Shown: positions 35,158-47,139, numbered from the stretch's first letter. The stretch: DNA of 64,000 nucleotides from Oncomelania hupensis (GCA_036898135.1 CM072525.1:20393081-20457080); one strand, 5' to 3'. Notes: generated by a model from the letters alone, not told the origin. Made by a program: numbers and translations.

Positions 35158-35870
35158 TTAGGGATCTTTCGGAAGCGGGTGAAAGTGAAAGTGAATGTGA
35201 ATCGAAACTACTTATTGTTGTGACGTCAGCAATTTATGTGACGCTTTTACTTCCCGTGGTGAAAGGTCACGAAGTCTGCCTACCACAACGAATAAAACTT
35301 CGTGGAAATCAGGTTTTCCACGAACTAATGTTCGTGAGTACATTTTGGTTATTAAATCGTTTGTAAAATGTCCAAAAATGATTTGAATTTGTATATGGTA
35401 CATTACTCAACCATTTTAGAAGTAATAATGGGGATCTAAACTCGGTCTCAGACTTAAAACGTATTTTCAAACGAGCTACTGAAAAGAGTGCCCAAACCCT
35501 CATGCCGTCATGGCTGTCTAGAATCTATCTATTCTGTTTCACCAATCAGCAGTCCAAAAACTGTTTTATGTGACAAAAATGAAAGTCGAAGCTAGAATGT
35601 AAAATATCTTCAATGTTAGAGCACTAATCCATCTTTAAAGTTCAACCTAATCGTTACATTCGTGTCAAATCATGATTTGTTAGAAGAAGCCTTACGTAGG
35701 CATAATAGTAATAGCAAAATCACAACGAAACTAGGTGCTGGAATCGAAAGCGCACGGAAACACGTTCGTTTCGTTTCGTAACGCGGCGTAAGAATCAGCG
35801 GCGTGCCTCTCGTTGGACGAAACGAACACACAATCACTTTCACTTTCACCCGTTCCGAAAGACCCCTATT
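35158..35870. mobile_element. MITE-like element, GGGNTCTTTCGGAA ends
   Basis: The left end GGGATCTTTCGGAAGCGGGT and the right end (minus strand GGGGTCTTTCGGAACGGGTG) are inverted repeats that extend through TGAAAGTGAAAGTGA, about 38 bp. About 710 bp, no transposase. A TTA/TA-like flank is compatible with PIF-Harbinger, but the target duplication is not clear. Confidence 0.65.
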
Positions 35871-36176
35871 TTCAGCTCTGGAAAGGTAGCTAGCAGTTGC
35901 TGTTAACAGGCACACAAATACAGAAGTTATTCATTTGATAAGTAACTACACTTTCAAAAGAGTTGGGTTGGTTTCTTGTTGTTGTTCTTGTTGTCGCACG
36001 TTATTTTTTTTATATTAGGCAACACTCACTGTGAATGTTAAATAAATCTGTGGAGGGAGCATGGTCAAAAAGTGGGTCCCTTTAATATTAGGATTAATAT
36101 AATTTTGTTTTGCAACAGGTTGACGAAAAGCAAGCTTGCAAAGGTGTCCAGCATGCTACTGGATACCCTGCATTGA

Positions 36177-36243
36177 ATTACATTACATTACATAATTATT
36201 GCTTTAGGTCCAACGGACTCTTCCGAGCCAAACCAGGACCAGA
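36177..36243 (-). mobile_element. R575 fragment, 3' end with ATTAC tail
   Basis: ATTACATTACATTACAT then GCTTTAGGTCCAACGGACTC to ACCAGGACC; the rest is missing (R575 copy 7). A SINE-D-like end (GGACGTTAAGCTTCGTTGTT) is at 36430-36450. Confidence 0.85.
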
Positions 36244-36655
36244 GAAACGTTATCCTAAAAGTTCAAATCTTAAAAAAAAAACCAAGCCTGTTACTCTTTA
36301 ACATTCAAACAAACTTTCATACGCAACCTCTTTCTTTAAATCTGTAGGATCTCATCTTTGATATGATGATGATGATCATTATTGTCAGGATGGCGACGTG
36401 GTGATCGTCCTTAACGCTGATGCAATTGGACGTTAAGCTTCGTTGTTCCTCCTGGTGTATTAAAAATACGATCTATTTCTTCAATCAAATCACTAAAATC
36501 AATCTTTCCAATAAAATCCAACCAACAACACAAAACAAGGCGACGGGATTTATATGCGACTAGTGGTTTTTGTACCCTGGCAAGCCAGGGAACACAGGTT
36601 GCTGTTTAAAATGTAGACAGAGAGGCGCAACTGTTGTCTGCGAGTTTCATTTGGA

Positions 36656-37005
36656 CGATGATACCTCCCCATATCCCCCTTGATACCTCACCATACCCCC
36701 TCCCACTCCCCTGATATCTCCCCGTCCCCCCCCCCATGATGCCTTACCATACCCCCTTGATACCTCCCCGAACCCACTTGATACCTCCATATACCCCCTT
36801 GATACCTTCCGTACCCCCCCCCCCCCTTTGTAACCTACCTGTACCCTCCTTGATACTTCCCCGTTGATCGTTTCGCAGGTATGGATGAAAGGAATCGACC
36901 ATCACCATACCCCCTTATATATACCCGTATCCCCGTTATGCCTACCCATGCCCCTTTAAACCTACGCGTAGCCCCCTTTTACCTACACGTACCACCCCAT
37001 CCCAA
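36656..37005. repeat. C-rich irregular minisatellite
   Basis: Repeats of TGATACCTCCCC.ATACCCC type with unit lengths around 20-30 bp. They degrade toward the right into TACCTACACGTACC-like units. Confidence 0.7.
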
Positions 37006-37009
37006 TCCT

Positions 37010-37012
<3 letters not shown>

Positions 37013-37071
<59 letters not shown>

Positions 37072-37140
37072 TTGAATAGAGAATAATACAAATAGAAATC
37101 ATAGAAAACACCAAGGTTTTAAAATAAAATTTGATATAAG

Positions 37141-37230
<90 letters not shown>

Positions 37231-37241
37231 TTATTATTAGT

Positions 37242-37309
<68 letters not shown>

Positions 37310-37435
37310 GTTAAAAGTAAAAAGCCTAAATTAAAAAGAGAAATAACCACATTGAAGTGTAAAAAAAAAAACACATTAAAAAATATGGCTTGCGAGAGAT
37401 TTGAACTTGGGTCGCCTGCACGGTAGGCGAATGCC

Positions 37436-37522
<87 letters not shown>

Positions 37523-37670
37523 TCGAATATAGAATAATACAAATAGAAATCATAAAAAAGACCAAGGTTTTAAAATAAAATTCGATATAAGATATTATAA
37601 TTATTATAATAATAATAATTATTATTATTTTAATTATTATAATAATAATTATAATTATTATTAGTTTATA

Positions 37671-37730
<60 letters not shown>

Positions 37731-37735
37731 TATAA

Positions 37736-37766
<31 letters not shown>

Positions 37767-37800
37767 AATAAATAATAATAATAATAATAAAAATGTAAAA
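37013..37800. repeat. TAA/TTA microsatellite complex
   Basis: Long TAA runs (37013-37070, 37146-37176, 37244-37310, 37436-37521, 37673-37795) and inverted TTA runs (37177-37239, 37619-37662). TAA next to TTA makes long potential hairpins. A SINE-F head lies at 37308-37436. Confidence 0.9.
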
Positions 37801-38055
37801 AGCCTAAATAAAAAAAAAAATCCATATTGTAGTGTAAAAAAAAAAAAGGCCTGTGGGAGGTTTGAACTCGGGTCGCCTGGCACGATAGCGAATGTCTTAC
37901 TAAGTGAGCTATCAAGGATTTGTATGAAGTTTATCAATTTTTTGGTCTATATGGGAAAACATGCTGAAACCTCGATTCGATTTTTAATTAATCAAATTTA
38001 ATTAGTTAAACACAAAATTTTGTAAGATTGGTGACCAGAGTGCAAAATAATAATA

Positions 38056-38123
<68 letters not shown>

Positions 38124-38385
38124 GTTAAAAGTAAAAAGCCTAAATTTAAAAAAAAATCCATATTGTAGTGTAAAAAAAAAAAGGCCTGTGGGAGGTTTGA
38201 ACTCGGGTCGCCTGGCTCGATAGGCAAATGTCTTACTAAGTGAGCTATCAACGATTTGTATGAAGTTCATCAATTTTTTGGTCTATATGGGAAAACATGC
38301 TGAAACCTCGATTCGATTTTTAATTAATAAAATTTAATTAGTTAAACACAAAATTTTGTAAGATTGGTGACCAGAGTGCAAAAGT
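37801..38385 (-). mobile_element. SINE-F, two near-identical tandem copies
   Basis: Segments 37801-38046 and 38138-38383 are nearly identical and are separated by a TAA run. Each holds a tRNA-like head on the minus strand (A-box-like GATAGCTCACTTAGTAAGAC, B-box-like GAGTTCAAACCTC). A third, diverged head is at 37308-37436. The unit includes TTTTTTGGTCTATATGGG flanking sequence, so it was copied as a segment and not by two insertions. Confidence 0.75.
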
Positions 38386-38387
38386 GT

Positions 38388-39060
38388 TTTATGAATGGAA
38401 ATAAAACAAAATTTGCGATATTACGAAACGGCACGTTCTTGACATGGGTTGAATGGAAACCGCGCGCGGAATGAGGCTATTGCAGTTTGTGGACATTTTG
38501 TTTATTTATTTATCTCAGAAACGGTTAAACGTTCGGAAGGAAATGTCGGCTATAACGATTTCGCTCGTTTTGAGCACACAGCAGGCCGATTCCCAGCGGC
38601 CAGCACCTGCCCAGATCAGCGTCCATACCGGACAAACTTTATAGTAGAGGCGAAGAAGGACTTCCGGCTAAGCAATTTATATATATAGATAAAACAAAAT
38701 AACGTCATGTAAACATTGAAACAGGTGTTGACCATTGCATACTTTAAAAATCTCTTTGAAAGGTAATGAATGGCGCTGTTCAAATGTTCGACAACAACAT
38801 TGTCGTCATCATCATCATCCTCTTGTAAATATAATAAGCGCGTAAAGATAAAAATAAAAAGTTATACGATTTGTTTATTACATAACAATTGGGCGAATGG
38901 AAGGGTTGAATAGATTTAGACCTGTAGGTTTAATGGGACGGTAGGGGGTTGCGTAGATGGGTAAAGGGCCGTGGAGAGCGGGGAAGGGAGGTGAGAGGGA
39001 GGGAGGAGAAGGGGGATCACCTAACCTACACTGGTTCGGAAAAAGCAAACGGTTGAAAGA
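38388..39060. other. No gene recognised
   Basis: Unique sequence with a G-rich purine stretch at 38940-39010; followed by a TAA/TTA run at 39061-39150. Confidence 0.4.
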
Positions 39061-39120
<60 letters not shown>

Positions 39121-39240
39121 TATTATTATTATTATAATAATAATAATAATTGAACAGTAAGTGCCTAACCTATGGCCCTAGGACCTTTACAAAGAACAAT
39201 TAAATATACATAAGACCATTAACCATACGGACAAAAATCA

Positions 39241-39822
39241 TTACATTACATTACATTATTATTGCTTTAGGTCCAGAGGACTCTTCCGAGCCAAATCAGG
39301 ACCGGACAACCCCCGATCCGCATAAAAGATCTGCTGAAACAATCCTAGTGGTAAAACCGAAAGCTCTCCACCAGCTAGTCACTTTACAATAAAGACATCC
39401 CACGCAGGGGACGGCTGAGGCTTTACCCCCAACTTATCGAACCCCCGTTTACAAAAACAAAATAGAATACAAACATCATTATAAATTATCAACAAAACAC
39501 ATGCATATAAAATGCCTACATTGCTAAATAATAACATCATAGGAAGCCCTAGTGACCACCTGGCAGAAAGCGTCCAATATTCCCAAGCTGATCCAACAGA
39601 CCTCATACACAAACAAGGAGTCTTGTCCCGGAAGAGTTTTCAAGAAAAAAGGTAGGAGACTGGTCTAGCGAAGAAGACGATAGTATAGCAGATTGATAGA
39701 AAAGAGCAGGAATGAGAAAGAGCAAATGAGAAAGACAGCGACAGTGGGAATTTAAAGCACTAAATTTCCAGAAAGTGGGGATACTATTTATACTGAAATC
39801 CCCGGCACCCCAACGGGGGTTG
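39241..39822 (-). mobile_element. R575 retroposon copy 8
   Basis: Full-length antisense copy. ATTACATTACATTA tail on the left, 5' end CCCGGCACCCCAACGGGGG on the right. Confidence 0.9.
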
Positions 39823-39867
39823 GACGAAAATCACCACATGTACTATTCACACAATATTCATATATAC

Positions 39868-39885
39868 TCTCTGTCTCTGTCTCTG

Positions 39886-39950
<65 letters not shown>
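39868..39950. repeat. CTCTGT then TC microsatellite
   Basis: About 6 CTCTGT units followed by about 21 TC units. It lies at the 3' end of the LINE relic that follows, where it probably grew from the element's tail. Confidence 0.95.
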
Positions 39951-39954
<4 letters not shown>

Positions 39955-40660
39955 GAAAGTTTTCAAATGTTTTTTGAAAGAGTTGAAAGAGGTGTAGTGT
40001 CCGATAGAGAAAGAAAGAGAGTTCCAGAATGGTTGTGCAGCACAACAGAAGGTTCTTGCTCCGTGATGCTTCCTGTTAAAACGCTCAGCTTTTAATAGCC
40101 TGCTGTCAACGGATGATCTGAGTATGCGTGATGGGGTATATATGTGCAGGAGTTCAGACAGGGACTGAGTGGCACTTTCTGAGAAGACCTTGAAATACAG
40201 ACAAGCTACTTTGTACGTGATACGCTGTTCCACCGGCACCCATTGGAGTGTGTATAGCAGGGGAGTGACATGCTGGGTTTTCTTTGATCTAAAGATGATG
40301 CGGGCTTGAATGGTTTGGAGAGGTTGGATAACCAACGAAGGACATCCAATCAGCAGTGCTTTACAATAATCTAGGCGAGACAATATGCAGGACGTGACTG
40401 TGTAGCTTCTTCAGTGAGAAAGTGGCGGATAGAGATGATGCGTCGTATTTCGATGTAGGCTGCCTGACATGTTTTTGTAGCATGTCTCATCGAAAGGTCA
40501 GAGTCAAGGTAGAACACAAGATCTCTGGCCTTCCTCCCTGAGTGTGTGACAGATGCTGAGCCCAACTGAATTGCAGATGAAAGATTATGACAAGACGAAG
40601 AGATGGAAGAGGCAAACAGAACTGCTTCGGGTTTTTTTTCTCGTTAAGCTTAAGTTTGTG
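39951..40660 (-). mobile_element. CR1/L2-type LINE relic, reverse transcriptase C-terminus
   Basis: The minus strand reads HKLKLNEKKTEAVLFASSIS, then ARDLVFYLDSDLSMRHATKT, a frameshift near 40375, then SRLDYCKALLIGCP, HVTPLLYTLQWVPVEQRITY and GARTFCCAAQPFWNSLSFSI. This is the conserved end of CR1/L2-like reverse transcriptases. The catalytic YADD region is not included (5' truncation) and the frame is broken, so it is not active. Confidence 0.88.
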
Positions 40661-40810
40661 TGTTCATGCATCTTTTATTATAAGAAAAACAGTCTTGTAG
40701 GGAAGACACAAGATCATTGACCTTTTTAGGGGGAAAAATGAAAATGAAAGAAAATTGTCCATAAAGTATGTAGCTTCTTGTTGAATAATGGCATTCCATT
40801 CAATATAGCG

Positions 40811-41072
40811 AGGGAGGCCTCGTGGTGCAGTGGTTTTCCATGCCGAAGGTTGCGAGTTCGATTCTCCCAATTGGCGAACTTACGTGACTTAGGTACGATA
40901 CTAATGAGGTCGCCGAAGGTTTTATCCAGGTACTTCGGTTTCCTCCCTCCCTTCAATAATGGTATTGGATGCGGTCAATCTAAAACATTTTAAAAATCGA
41001 TTTCATTTCCGTCTGCTAATAGCGATTTCCCTGCCTTTACACCACATGTTTGTGTGTGTTTGGTGTGTGTGT

Positions 41073-41117
<45 letters not shown>

Positions 41118-41207
41118 TGGGTAAAACATGTGAGCGTGTGTGTTGGTACAGATCACCGCGCTTTGAGCCTGATTGGTAATTTGGGCAAAAGCGTGTTTAT
41201 AGCATCC

Positions 41208-41253
<46 letters not shown>
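40811..41253 (+). mobile_element. SINE-A, most complete copy
   Basis: Order: tRNA-like head (GGCCTCGTGGTGCAGTGG, GCGAGTTCGATTCTCCC), body TTACGTGACTTAGGTACG, CCCTTCAATAATGGTATTGG, GTCAATCTAAAA, CCCTGCCTTTACACC, a GT tract (41060-41109), GATCACCGCGCTTTGAGCC and a TAGCATCC end followed by a GTA tail of about 15 units. It shows that the CGCGCTTTGAG ends at 15031, 18985 and 34003 belong to this family. Confidence 0.85.
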
Positions 41254-41371
41254 TCAAAAGGTTGATTAGCGTGTTTAGGCTTAGGTCTACGTGCTGACTA
41301 CTTTACCATCAATACTTACAGAAATAAAAGGTCAAAGGGCAATTTTGCACCCTTTTGAACTCACTCATGCT

Positions 41372-41385
41372 GCCGCCATGGCAAC
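41372..41385 (+). promoter_or_regulatory. X-box-like site, copy A
   Basis: GCCGCCATGGCAAC matches the palindromic RFX site GTTGCCATGGCAAC at 12 of 14 positions, 318 bp before the ATG at 41703. RFX factors drive ciliary genes in animals; the site is seen, its use is inferred. The core GCCGCCATGG would also suit a YY1-like factor. Confidence 0.45.
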
Positions 41386-41702
41386 GCACGTGCAAAGCCT
41401 GAAGCCAATATCATGAGCGAATGCGTTTCAGCGACCCAAAAATGTAATCTTAAACGTCACGGACAGTTGTGTACTCACACAAGATATTGTAGCAAGACGA
41501 AAGCGAGCGATGTATGGTCAATTGTATTGATTTGATCGTTCAAGATAGGAGCCATTTTAGATTTTAAGTTTTGTTTTTTATTTTTATTTGACAAATCTCT
41601 TCCCAAATACAAACTCTGGCGGCACTGTATGAACCCGTTGTTTAAATTCCTGTGGAAATTATTCTGACAAGCTGTTGTAGATTTTGGAGAGAAGAAGAAA
41701 AA

Positions 41703-41744
41703 ATGTCGACCTCGCGATGTGCGGGTGTCATCTCTGTTGTCAAG
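41703..41744 (+). CDS. Unrecognised giant-exon gene, exon 1 (copy A)
   Basis: Proposed first coding exon: MSTSRCAGVISVVK, 14 codons in phase 0, followed by an excellent donor AAG|GTGAGTG. The ATG has an A-rich context (GAAAAAATG). Copy B encodes the identical 14 residues with one silent difference (57139-57180). The next exon in the same strand and phase is at 45633, and joining them keeps the frame open. Evidence is structural, with no similarity; an intermediate phase-0 exon cannot be excluded. Confidence 0.6.
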
Positions 41745-42339
41745 GTGAGTGTTTTGTATGATGTTATTTGTTAGTGTATGACTATGGCCCTGATGATTTT
41801 GCTCCCCATTTTTATTTTCAAAGAAATGGTCCACAGATTCAGATTGGCATTTTATTTACCACAAGATTAGCCTAACTGTATAGATACATTTATACACCTC
41901 ACATTCACCTGCCCGGAAGATTTCCAGGAAATCTGGGTGAAAAAAAAGAAGCATATATGCATTTCAGTAGTCACTTGCGTTAAAGAGGCGGTAGAAAGAA
42001 TATAGTATGGCGGATTTTAAGGGGTACTGTGGGCACCTCTATTATCACAAATTAAGTTTAGTTTTACATACCATCTCCCCAGAAAGGCCTGACAATTCAT
42101 GGTGAAGAATGCAGTATTTTGTTAGCCTTAGACCTAGGCGTGGTAATTCTAATGGTAGCTTTACCCTAACACTGGCCGTCTATTGCATCATTTTAAAAGA
42201 TAATGCTTACATGATAATTTGTGCTGGTGTAGGAAAGTATAGTTTTACAATACAATACAATACAATACAATACAATACAATACAATACCACCTTCTTCAG
42301 CTCATTTAGAGCGATTGCACAAAAGCTAAATATGATATA

Positions 42340-43200
42340 TGCTACTGTAATGAAAATAACCACAACCCCGTGCTAACTGCAGTTGGAATTCATCATATAA
42401 AGTACTCAGGACGACTGAAAATATATACTAATGGGTGTGTTCTTCAAACAGATGATGCAGGAGCAGCTTTTTTAATACTAGATTTAAATATATCAGAATC
42501 ATATTATTTAGAGAAAGGATATTCGATATAAATACAATGTCTAATCTTCCCTTGTCAGTTTAACAAGCATTGAATTCATATAATCCTGTTAAAAAATATT
42601 TTGGAAATTAAAAATTTAATATTATTCACAGTTTGGTAACTAATGGCACTCATGTGACTTTTTGCTGGATTCCCTCACATTGTGGATTCCTTAATAATGA
42701 TTGGGCTGATCGAGTTGCAAAACGTGGTGCTTCAAATAGCCTATTAATCCTCAAATAATAACGATACCATAGACTTCTAAAGATATTCAAACTGTATGAA
42801 AAAAAAATTGTAAAAGATTACATTTAATCGCAACTATGATGAACCTTGTGGAATTGCTTGATCAGTTTCAAGCATGGCACATAGAATAATATTAAACTCA
42901 AATAAAACCAAATATTGTAAAAATGTTAAATGCATATATATGGTGAATCTATTTCTCTGAAACATGTATTACTTCAATGCAGTGGTATTCGTCCATTTTT
43001 TCCAACTGATGATCATAATTATTATCGATTCCACTAATAACATAAGCTTTGATGTAAGCGTTGATTGATTGGTCAGTAGCTCAATTAATATAATTAGGTA
43101 TTTTATATCTATGTCTGTGGTGCAGATGTGTGCGAATGCGTGCGTACGTCTTATCTCGATGAAGAAGACGTTAATAAAACAACTAACCAACCAACCAATA
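42340..43200 (+). mobile_element. LINE relic with RNase H domain (copy A)
   Basis: Frames broken by stops still show KIYTNGCVLQTDDAGAAF (RNase H start, the usual Asp of YTDGS replaced by Asn), then HVTFCWIPSHCGFLNNDWAD (42651-42710), and farther on KTKYCKNVKC with GESISLKHVLLQCSGI (a Cys-rich C-terminus, clearer in copy B). The 3' end is marked by AATAAAACAACTAACC and an AACC tandem near 43170-43198. An RNase H after the reverse transcriptase points to an I-like LINE group. Located in intron 1 of the giant-exon gene. Confidence 0.85.
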
Positions 43201-43407
43201 GCGATTGAATTTAATCTTTTTTGCCGGTAAACGTCACCACCTTCACCTACTGTCTCGCTCTGTCCTAATTGAGAATAAATAAATCGTTGACAATTATGTC
43301 GGTGATGTTGAAGACCATGCAGCAATGGTGGGTGGTGGTGTTGATGATGATGATGAGGATGAGGACGACGACGATGAGGATGATGATTAAAATTTAAATT
43401 CTTAATA

Positions 43408-43860
43408 AAGGAGCGTAGTTAGCCCAATGGCGTACGCCGTGTACTCGAATGTTAGGCGATAACATTTCAACCTTCAAAGGCAATGGTTCAAACTCCGTTA
43501 ACAGCATGGGGGAGGGGGAGAGGTTGAGAGAAACACACACCCATTGCGCTCCTACTCTTTCGGATGGAGTATAAACCGAGGTCTAGTCAGTGCACGCACG
43601 CATTCCACCCCATGGACTTTAAATATCCTGATGCTCACGGCATGGGTGAGCGCCGGTTACACGTCAGCACGCACTAGGTCCCTTCTCCCCATCCCCGGTC
43701 GCCCAGGATTGCGCTCAGTCGTCTGGGCGTTAGACAGTGCGTCCAAAGGCTGCAAGTGGGCGCCTCGAGCGGCTTGAGTTAGATCCTGTATCGGCCAGCG
43801 CTAGCGCCTTGAGCAGATATTGAGCTGGTAAAGCGCTATATAAAAGTGATTAAATAAACT
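43408..43860 (+). mobile_element. SINE-E, full-length (copy A)
   Basis: tRNA-like head with A-box-like TAGTTAGCCCAATGG and B-box GGTTCAAACTCC, body CCATCCCCGGTCGCCCAGG, AGTCGTCTGGGCGTTAGAC, GCGGCTTGAGTTAGATCC, and 3' end AAAGCGCTATATAAAAGTGA. Other copies: 14818 (reversed), 29285 (reversed fragment) and the B duplicate at 59484. Confidence 0.8.
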
Positions 43861-44519
43861 AATTTGGGCTACGGTTGTCGGCTGCCAGGTTAACGTTGCT
43901 TTATTTGCTTTTTACAAAATATATATATATATTTTTTTTTTAAAACTTGGATTTATTGCCGGTTTGTTTGTTGGTCGTCGGGTTCATTGCGCAAAATGAA
44001 ACATAGCCGTCACAGTCCACCCTCTTTCTGTACTGTGACAGTTTGAAAACCGCCACATGCTTATCCTTTTATCGAGCATATATGGCGGTTTGTTGGTTGG
44101 TTGGTTAGCGTAACTTGTAATTGATTTTACCGTTACAATGGCTGCCCTTTTGCCCTTGCCGTCTAATTCTCATTGACCCATGCAGCATCTTCTGTGTATG
44201 TGTCAGAATGACGACATGAACTGCGATAGGTTTGGCGCCATGGACAGAAATGAGGTCATGACGGGTCATCCGGCGTCGATGGCAACGGATGATATATTTA
44301 GAATCAGCGAGGGCATTATCTTCATAGAAAAGAAGAAGAGTGATGCCCAAGGGGACAAGACATCAGAGAAGCAACACTGTGACAACAACCCGGTATGGCG
44401 TGGCTGTGATGCTGCTGCTGCTGATGGTGGTGGTGATGGTGATTGTGACGTTAGTGGAAAGCTGCAGGTGCTGTTGATGCTTTTGTCATCGTGGTCTTCA
44501 TCACCATCTGCTCCATTGT

Positions 44520-44666
44520 CGCAATCATCATCATCATCATCATCATCGCAATCACCATAATATTCATGTTCTTCTTGTCTACCAACACCACTATTATCAT
44601 GATAATCATCTTCACATTTACATCCACCATCCTCTCTGTACTTCCACAACGTAAAAGTAAGGTTTG

Positions 44667-44735
<69 letters not shown>
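44520..44735. repeat. ATC and TTA microsatellites (copy A)
   Basis: ATC run at 44521-44548 and a TTA run of about 24 units at 44669-44735. In copy B the ATC run is longer (60606-60647). Confidence 0.95.
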
Positions 44736-44736
<1 letters not shown>

Positions 44737-44769
44737 GATTTTATATACACGCTTTTTTCCCAAATCCCC

Positions 44770-45345
44770 TGTAGGGGTGCCGAGGGTTTCAGTAGGAATA
44801 GTATCCCCACTTTCTGTAAATGTAGTGCTTTAAATTCCCACTGTCGCTGTATTTCTCCCCTGTTCTTTCTCCTTCCTACTCTGTTCTATCAATCTACTAT
44901 ACTATCTTCTTCTTCGCTAAAACTCTTCCTGGATAAAACTCCCCATTTGTGTATGAGGTCTGTTGGATCAGCTTGGGAATATTGGACGCTTTCTGCCAGG
45001 TGGTACTGGGGCTTCCTATGATGTTATTATTTGGCAATGTAGGCATTTTATATGCATGTGTTTTGTTGATATTTTATAATGAATTTTGTTTTCTATTTTG
45101 TTTTTGCAAACGGGGGTTCGATAAATTAGAGTACAGCCTCAGCGTCCCCTGCGTGGGATGTCTTTATTGTAAAGTGACCGGCTGGTGGAGTGCCTTCAGT
45201 GTTGCCACTAGGGTTGTTTCAGCAGATTTTTTATGTGGATCAGGGGCGAGTCCTCTTTCAGCGAAATTGTGGTCTTGATCTTTGATTTTGTGGTACTGAT
45301 TCGGCATTTTGCAGTCCGCTGGACCCTGTAATCAATCACTTTAAT
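44770..45345 (+). mobile_element. R575 retroposon copy 9
   Basis: Sense copy, 5' GGGGTGCCGAGGGTTTCAG, 3' variant end CAGTCCGCTGGACCCTGTAA with an AATC tail. A 109-codon frame inside it (44949-45278) is preserved only in the duplicate at 61047 and is broken in other copies, so it is not treated as a gene. Confidence 0.88.
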
Positions 45346-45632
45346 CACAAATCTGGCACAATGCGCGGCCGTACTCCTGTCATTTCACCTACTCTAACAT
45401 ATCTAACAAACATCTATTATTCGCTATTAGGAGACGGAAATGAGATCGTATTTGATTTTTAAAGTTTAGATTGAAGGCATACAGAACTATTATTGAAGGT
45501 TGTATTATATTTGTATTTTACATCGTATTGTGTTGCCTTTTACATTGTATTTATTGTATTATATGTACTGTGTTGTGTTGCCTTGTATTAAACGTTGCTG
45601 CATTGTATATCTGTGTTGGTGATGCGTAGCAG

Positions 45633-45792
45633 GAAGAGCAGGTGGGAAACAACCTGGCAGAGCGAATAGAGAGAGCGAGGGTTCGGTGCCAAGAAGTGCG
45701 GTCAGACATCAGCACTTATCGTCGAGATGTGACAGTTTGCACGTGCAGCTCAAAGTCATTCGTCAACGACTCGCTGATAACAGCTTCAAAAG
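45633..45792 (+). CDS. Unrecognised giant-exon gene, coiled-coil exon 2 (copy A, frameshifted)
   Basis: The acceptor GCGTAGCAG precedes 45633; the donor is AAAAG|GTTAGT. It encodes EEQVGNNLAERIERARVRCQ, EVRSDIS ..., and in the restored frame a heptad-like helix (DSLHVQLKVIRQRLADNSFK). Copy A lacks one C in a short run (CAGCACTTATCG; B has CAGCACCTTATCG), giving 160 bp instead of 161 and a frame break after SDIST. With 161 bp the exon starts in phase 0, ends in phase 2 and joins exon 3 through AG|A (Arg). A single missing base against an intact copy suggests a sequencing error or a damaged allele. Confidence 0.65.
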
Positions 45793-46012
45793 GTTAGTTA
45801 CTTTGTTTTAACATTAGAATAATAGATTACTGGAATATAGAATAATAGATTACTGGAATATTTCAACTGAGTTCAAGAAGTCTTTCTTACCTCTTCAAAT
45901 TATGCCAATTATAATATTACTTGTCTTTAGTACTTTTCACAACTGTATTTATCGTTTAGTCGATACATGTGGAAAGTAACGAAAGGTATACTGCATAGGA
46001 AACCTCATTTAA

Positions 46013-46015
<3 letters not shown>

Positions 46016-46069
<54 letters not shown>
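46016..46069. repeat. TGA microsatellite (copy A)
   Basis: About 18 TGA units in intron 2. B has about 14 (62110-62153). Confidence 0.95.
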
Positions 46070-46072
<3 letters not shown>

Positions 46073-47139
46073 AGTTGTACACGCGTTGTAACTCAATATG
46101 CGGTGACTTGTACAAACGCAAACGCTAACGTGTTGCATATACTGTCTTATACATAGTCTCGCCTCCCAACACAATCATCGTACAAACACGTGGTGTGAAC
46201 ACTTCCACAATTATACAAACACTCCCTTCAAATTTTAAATCACAAGTTCCAGGATATAACTTTAATTTTTTTGGGAATCGACCCAAACCTTTTAAAAAAA
46301 AAAAGGAATAAATCATTAAATGTCGTATATTGTTCCATATTGCACCTTGCCATCCAGGGGACTGTTGAACGGCAAAGGTCGATTCAGCAGTCCGCTCACT
46401 CTGTAACAAAGCAGGAATCCGTTATACAGTTTTCGAACTCGATTCCGCAAACAGAATCAACAACTGCATATAATTTCTTTCCGGAAAACGCATGGACGCG
46501 CAGACCTCAGAGTATATTTATAGCCTATCAACAAAGTAGAAAAACAAAGAACATCCCAGAATGACCAATCAAAAATAAAACTCGTCACCGACGTAACGCA
46601 CTATCTTACGTCATAATAACAATCTACAAACTTTGAGAATATAATTATCGGTCACTAAATAGCTCTCAGATCTTCAGTCAATAAACATTATGTATTAAAT
46701 TCCTCCAGCGACACAGTATAGATTTTAATTTTTTTTTTAATAACTGCTATAATTGACAGAGCCGAAACATAATTAGTGCGCGTCTCAATCGTAACAGGAT
46801 CAAAAGATGTTAAACGAAAAGACACCGAATTGGCGAAGAGACCATAGAAAGTCTATAAACTAAAAATAAATCGAAATGTCTTTAGATCCGCGCACTTCCA
46901 AAACTCAAAGAGTTAAAGGAACGTAAACTAAACTAAGAGTGGCAGAGTAGTTCAAATTAAATTGTTAGAGTTGCGTTTAATGTTTGTGTGTCCATGCGTA
47001 ACAAAAAAGAGTATTAGTACTATATAACACCAAACGTATGTGAGTAAAGGTTAAGGTGTTCCCGTTACCTTTCTATCGTTTGGGACCCCTCTTTTTTCTA
47101 GGCCAGCTTAATGAGGGCGGCGCCTATCTCCTCTCCCAC

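Noticed and set aside
41475..41834. Minus-strand frame of 119 codons opposite exon 1
   Set aside because: It overlaps the promoter and exon 1 in antisense, is shortened to 88 codons in copy B, and shows no domain. A divergent transcript with a donor near 41473 is conceivable but unsupported.
44949..45278. Conserved 109-codon frame (also at 61047)
   Set aside because: The two are the same locus duplicated. Other R575 copies have this frame broken, so it is not maintained.
46271..46564. Frame of about 97 codons shared by both copies (also 62280)
   Set aside because: Both copies are nearly identical over non-coding DNA too, so sharing says nothing; it lies in intron 2 and has no splice or domain support.
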